64,000 nucleotides of DNA, from NCBI GenBank assembly GCA_037903355.1, contig JBAJFE010000014.1:6572001-6636000 (forward strand). The letters run 5' to 3'. Positions 62,701 through 64,000 of this stretch are shown piece by piece. Position numbers and translations under genes: made by a program. Below the pieces are notes generated by a model that was given only the letters and a program-made list of their open reading frames with translations, was not told where the DNA came from and did not search any database. Source of the stretch: Trichuris trichiura (Eukaryota; Nematoda; Enoplea; Trichinellida; Trichuridae). Position 1 is the first letter of the stretch. Each line of letters starts with the position of its first letter.

Positions 62701-64000
62701 TGTTTACAAGTAAACAATCCTTCTGACGCTTTGAACCAAATCGTGATTTTCCTATACTTTACATGTCCCCTATAACGCGATTTCATATAACGCTACATTT
62801 TTCAGGATTTTTAAGTGACCAAACGCTCGCGCTATAAGAGAACTGACTGTATAATTAACCAAGATACTTGTAGCTACATCTCCGGAAACAGGAGGGCATT
62901 ACTTCTGGCTCGCCCAGGCCTGCCAGCGTTGAGCAATTTTTTAGCGACTGATAAATTTACCCTATTTCGATCCACTCTGTTTTCAGTTTTTCGAGCCTCG
63001 TTTCATGTTTAGTTTTTTAGATTTCGTTGACATTTCACTTATTAGTACAGATATATATCCAGTAAAACCCCCTAAGTTGACCGAATTTTGGCCAGTTGAT
63101 TTGTCCGCACGTTAGCCGAGCCATTTATACCCACTTCCTATATGTTGTCTACCTCCTATGTTGACCAGTTTTTCCCGGTCCCTTGGGTGGTCAACTTACG
63201 GGGGTTTTACTGTAATTGTGAAAGAACGAACTTGCCCTATTTACCTAACTGTGATCTTTTTGGAATTAAACTGTGGTCCCATGTGCTTCTTCAGGGCAAA
63301 TTTGAGCACAGATTACTTCACAAACCGACAAGATCGGTACGTGTTACTCAGGAATGCAAACTTAGCTGACTTCTACGTTGATTTGATCAACTTGGTCGCA
63401 AGGCTGTCATTTCGTCTGGCACCAAGCGGCGCTGTTACTTTGCATGATGGCTGCCCGGAGCATCCTTATAATGGTTAGTGTATGTTTTGCTGTTCTAGCA
63501 GTTTTTTCGATGAAATTTATCTGGCTTTGTATGCAGTTTAAATTTGTTTGCTGTAATGTTCTTTTACACGTAGAATATATAAGCTTATTGTTACGGAAGT
63601 CATCCCGTTGTAACATTCAGTAATTTTATTTCCGGAGCTTTCGGGTCAGGCTTCACAATCTATCCGCTAAATACAGGTTAAGGCCTGACCCGAAAGACTT
63701 TTTGTCGCCAAGATAAATACGTAAGTTCCTTTGTGCGTATTGCTAAGTGTTAAGCGTGGCGGCGGTCCCTGGCCTTTTCTGCCAATTTTCCAGGAAGTCA
63801 CTAAACAGGTGTAACATTTTCTTTTAGGAAGCTATTCTCTGTTTTGCGAGATTTTAAAGAGCGATATTCGGTCTTTGCTTGGGCGATGGAATGATAAACA
63901 GCGGAATGCGGTGACTCATAAGTATGACACCGTCGTGTACCCGCTGGTTCAATTCGGTGCAGCAGGCCTTCATGATGGCAATCAAGCTATAATTCAATTC
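50707..64000 (+). CDS. PGS1: CDP-diacylglycerol--glycerol-3-phosphate 3-phosphatidyltransferase (PGS1), 3' end outside the window
   Basis: A mitochondrial inner-membrane enzyme by family knowledge: it transfers phosphatidyl from CDP-diacylglycerol to glycerol-3-phosphate, the committed step to phosphatidylglycerol and cardiolipin. Exons: 50707-50817, 50868-50945, 50994-51265, 63295-63473, 63828 to beyond 64000, in phase (271 codons within the window). Introns are 50, 48, 12029 and 354 nt, GT...AG. Matches: VIRSPNEFF, YFASLYFGVG, TVLLDYCRASRE, FDVALFHSPLLRNIWKKVLP, then the first HKD motif HMKIYVVD (H140, K142, D147) just before the long intron. Exon 4 opens GANLSTDYFTNRQDRYVLLR and exon 5 has DTVVYPLVQFGA. 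The second HKD lies past the window. The start at 50707 gives a short N-terminus, so an upstream targeting exon may be missed. The second intron is 3n and stop-free. Confidence 0.92.
51556..51943 (-). pseudogene. Tigger transposase fragment
   Basis: - strand frame with RIPGPMIQEVGRRFAVEFGL, FQASSGWLEKFKLRHKIS (CENP-B-type HTH end), then KEDDIFNAEKCSEMLSGV and the tail KTRIDTFFSAHCSR. Open within this block, with stop at 51556-51558. The DDE catalytic core is absent between the HTH and the tail. Confidence 0.7.
51944..54439 (-). mobile_element. hAT element with GTF2IRD2-like transposase
   Basis: 2496 bp, ends CAGGGGTGGGGAACC and GTTCCCCACCCTTG, perfect 8-bp duplications GCTTAAAC (51936-51943, 54440-54447). 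The long - strand transposase is the most complete hAT gene here. The target is a Tigger transposase. Confidence 0.9.
52035..53823 (-). pseudogene. hAT transposase (GTF2IRD2/ZBED-like), frameshifted
   Basis: Starts MASSKKRKVDTECRIF at 53823, with a BED-like finger CLACGD ... HGSTKH. It continues through several frames: ESVSLSRRTVSDRITDLADD, LTTDGAPAMVGLQKG, HCEVRWLSRGNMLTRFYQLR (52932-52669 frame), KAFEAKLRLWKQQLEKGNMV (52591 frame), and SVFGTTYCCEQFFSKLTIAK with LRTRLTDTNLVNQLRVA before the stop at 52035. All domains are represented in family order. At least four frameshifts or stops separate them. Confidence 0.8.
54448..54937 (-). mobile_element. Second hAT element, directly beside the first
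   Basis: 490 bp, ends CATAGGTTCTCAAAC and TTTGAGAACCTATG, duplications GCTTAAAC (54440-54447) and GCCTAAAC (54938-54945). It shares its left duplication with the right one of the neighbouring hAT, so it landed in that duplication. The - strand 54877-54581 reads SSYLAECGFSAVTELLSSKR then VNRGDLRLMVTKMQRNIDNL, a hAT dimerisation domain. Confidence 0.85.
56462..56780. mobile_element. Palindromic PLE fold-back with target-site duplication
   Basis: Arms of about 125 bp (56476-56605, 56673-56768) are inverted copies around an AT-rich loop of ATATTATGT-like repeats. Hammerhead-like cores: - strand 56561-56597, + strand 56684-56720 (CTGATGA, GGGTC/GACCC, GAAAG, CTCCGGAG). The unit is flanked by a direct repeat CATTTTTTCTGA (56461-56472, 56769-56780), consistent with insertion as a single palindromic unit. 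Confidence 0.75.
58900..59890 (-). pseudogene. MULE transposase with FLYWCH-like N-terminus, frameshifted
   Basis: - strand. The upstream part (about 59890-59705) looks like a FLYWCH zinc-finger remnant (KFYCRGRAVSRRLLDGQ ... HVPNSNEAG). The open frame 59704-59018 holds the MULE domain: YQVMNGTFKAVPTIFYQLYT, PLVCAIMTGKREALYKRLFD and SIIMTDLELAVINA with the expected acidic residues. A frameshift near 59120 moves the continuation to the frame 59139-58900 (FSQWIWRNFHSCGLSVQY, LRPEEIPEAYDQL). No complete frame. Confidence 0.65.
60056..60532. mobile_element. hAT (Buster-like) MITE
   Basis: 477 bp, ends CAGTGATTCTCAGGG and CCTGAGAAACAATG, duplications CCCTAGAG (60048-60055) and CCCTAAAC (60533-60540). 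The interior shares GTGGGGCATGTGCC and GCGCTCGAAATC-type blocks with the hATs at 22.2 and 32.1 kb. The open frame at 60202-60432 is not a gene. Confidence 0.8.
60735..60875 (+). pseudogene. Scrap of a Tc1/mariner-type transposase
   Basis: Reads IVIPNAKDIDLAFMHDGAPA then QYVTFVQAF, resembling the second-Asp block (FMQDGAP, H/Y, V..FL) of mariner-like transposases. Only about 45 residues are recognisable before a stop. Confidence 0.5.
61177..62849 (+). mobile_element. Tigger (pogo) element, family 3
   Basis: 1673 bp, CAGTCAGTTCTCGTATAACG at the left and CGCTATAAGAGAACTGACTG at the right, TA duplications at 61175-61176 and 62850-62851. Subterminal iterations of ACGCGATT occur at the left (61210-61275) and right (62775-62830). 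It encodes a truncated transposase. Confidence 0.9.
61703..62320 (+). CDS. Truncated Tigger transposase (DNA-binding half only)
   Basis: 205 codons. Residues 15-70 are a pipsqueak-type HTH (ALTVGEKLEILKRYERNETT, DIVKATSIKESTLRTI). About 75-150 are a CENP-B-type HTH (LSIWIETQTMKRIG ... FTASSGWFCRFKNRYSFHNV). The frame stops at ETL just where the DDE domain should begin (QICETKEARILLY replaces the usual MDET/NADET block). The next 440 bp to the right terminus have no catalytic motifs, so the core is deleted. An open binding-only ORF could act as a repressor, but this is speculation. Confidence 0.7.
   Translation: MSKLPDSKSAGSGRKRKALTVGEKLEILKRYERNETTRDIVKATSIKESTLRTIRSNAEKIKQTCVSGTSSSIAMSIRTRPKILEELEKLLSIWIETQTMKRIGTTFFTVRQKAVTIYEDLKKQSTNPTEIPPFTASSGWFCRFKNRYSFHNVRLCGEAGSADVDAAQTFPIEVQNLVKEKGYCLDQICETKEARILLYCNEETL
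63060..63212. mobile_element. Tigger-derived MITE, family 1 (153 bp)
   Basis: CAGTAAAACCCCCTAAGTTG at the left and TACGGGGGTTTTACTG at the right, TA after the right end. It lies just before PGS1 exon 4 and is nearly the same as 49737-49923 with an internal deletion. Confidence 0.8.
63600..63705. repeat. Partial PLE fold-back in PGS1 intron 4
   Basis: TTTCCGGAGCTTTCGGGTCA at 63629 pairs with the inverse CCTGACCCGAAAGAC at 63684, around GGCTT ... AAGGCC. The CTGANGA half of the hammerhead core is missing, so this is a stub of the element type seen at 50.1 and 56.5 kb. It occupies the middle of the 354-nt intron (63474-63827), which explains that intron's length. Confidence 0.55.

Larger units (their letters stand above)
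51266..63294. other. PGS1 intron 3, 12.0 kb, filled with transposons
   Basis: Bounded by the donor GTAACA after AGTGG and the acceptor TTCTTCAG. It holds, in order, a Tigger (51362-55744) with two hATs, a PLE fold-back (56462-56780), a MULE (58250-60710) with a hAT MITE, a mariner scrap, a Tigger (61177-62849) and a MITE (63060-63212). Between 56781 and 58250 I recognise nothing; the open frames at 56120-56678 and 57864-57640 (-) have no family motif. Confidence 0.8.

Overview
This window is eukaryotic nuclear DNA, most probably from a nematode. Three genes are split by introns with GT/AG borders, and most of those introns are only 44-57 nt long. The conserved genes are metazoan (Van Gogh/VANGL planar polarity protein, mitochondrial PGS1, a B3GNTL1-like glycosyltransferase relic). 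Tracts of TTAGGC, the usual nematode telomere unit, lie inside several repeats. Small introns, moderate GC and heavy transposon load would fit a clade I worm such as Trichuris, but that placement is inference. There is no operon, CRISPR array or rRNA.

Layout. 0.8-2.4 kb: a B3GNTL1-like pseudogene broken by stops, frameshifts and two insertions. 4.8-7.5 kb: an intact VANGL gene on the + strand (5 coding exons, 561 aa predicted). 8-29 kb: a transposon graveyard holding a pogo-like element, a hAT transposase gene split by a Gypsy fragment and by a Merlin (ISXO2-like) element, Penelope-like element (PLE) pieces with hammerhead-ribozyme-like motifs, TTAGGC-bearing Merlin MITEs and solo LTRs. 30.3-40.8 kb: a stand-alone integrase gene (GIN/Ginger type) whose six exons join in phase into 434 codons with an intact DD35E triad; its third intron is 9.0 kb and packed with transposons. 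41.8-47.0 kb: a young Ty3/Gypsy retrotransposon on the - strand with apparently identical 331-bp LTRs and one 1489-codon gag-pol ORF. 48-50.5 kb: hAT and Tigger MITEs and a PLE fold-back. 50.7 kb to the window end: PGS1 on the + strand, truncated by the window edge, with a 12.0-kb third intron. That intron holds a Tigger carrying two side-by-side hAT insertions, a palindromic PLE fold-back, a MULE and another Tigger.

The host genes do not form a pathway: VANGL acts at the cell membrane in planar polarity, PGS1 makes phosphatidylglycerophosphate for cardiolipin in mitochondria, and the integrase gene is of unknown function. The most interesting items are (1) the integrase gene with five introns and complete catalytic residues, (2) a Merlin family whose members carry interstitial telomeric repeats, together with a longer member that keeps an open, intron-containing transposase frame lacking its catalytic core, and (3) head-to-head hammerhead-like PLE ends that insert as palindromic units. 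All calls come from reading the sequence; no database search was run.
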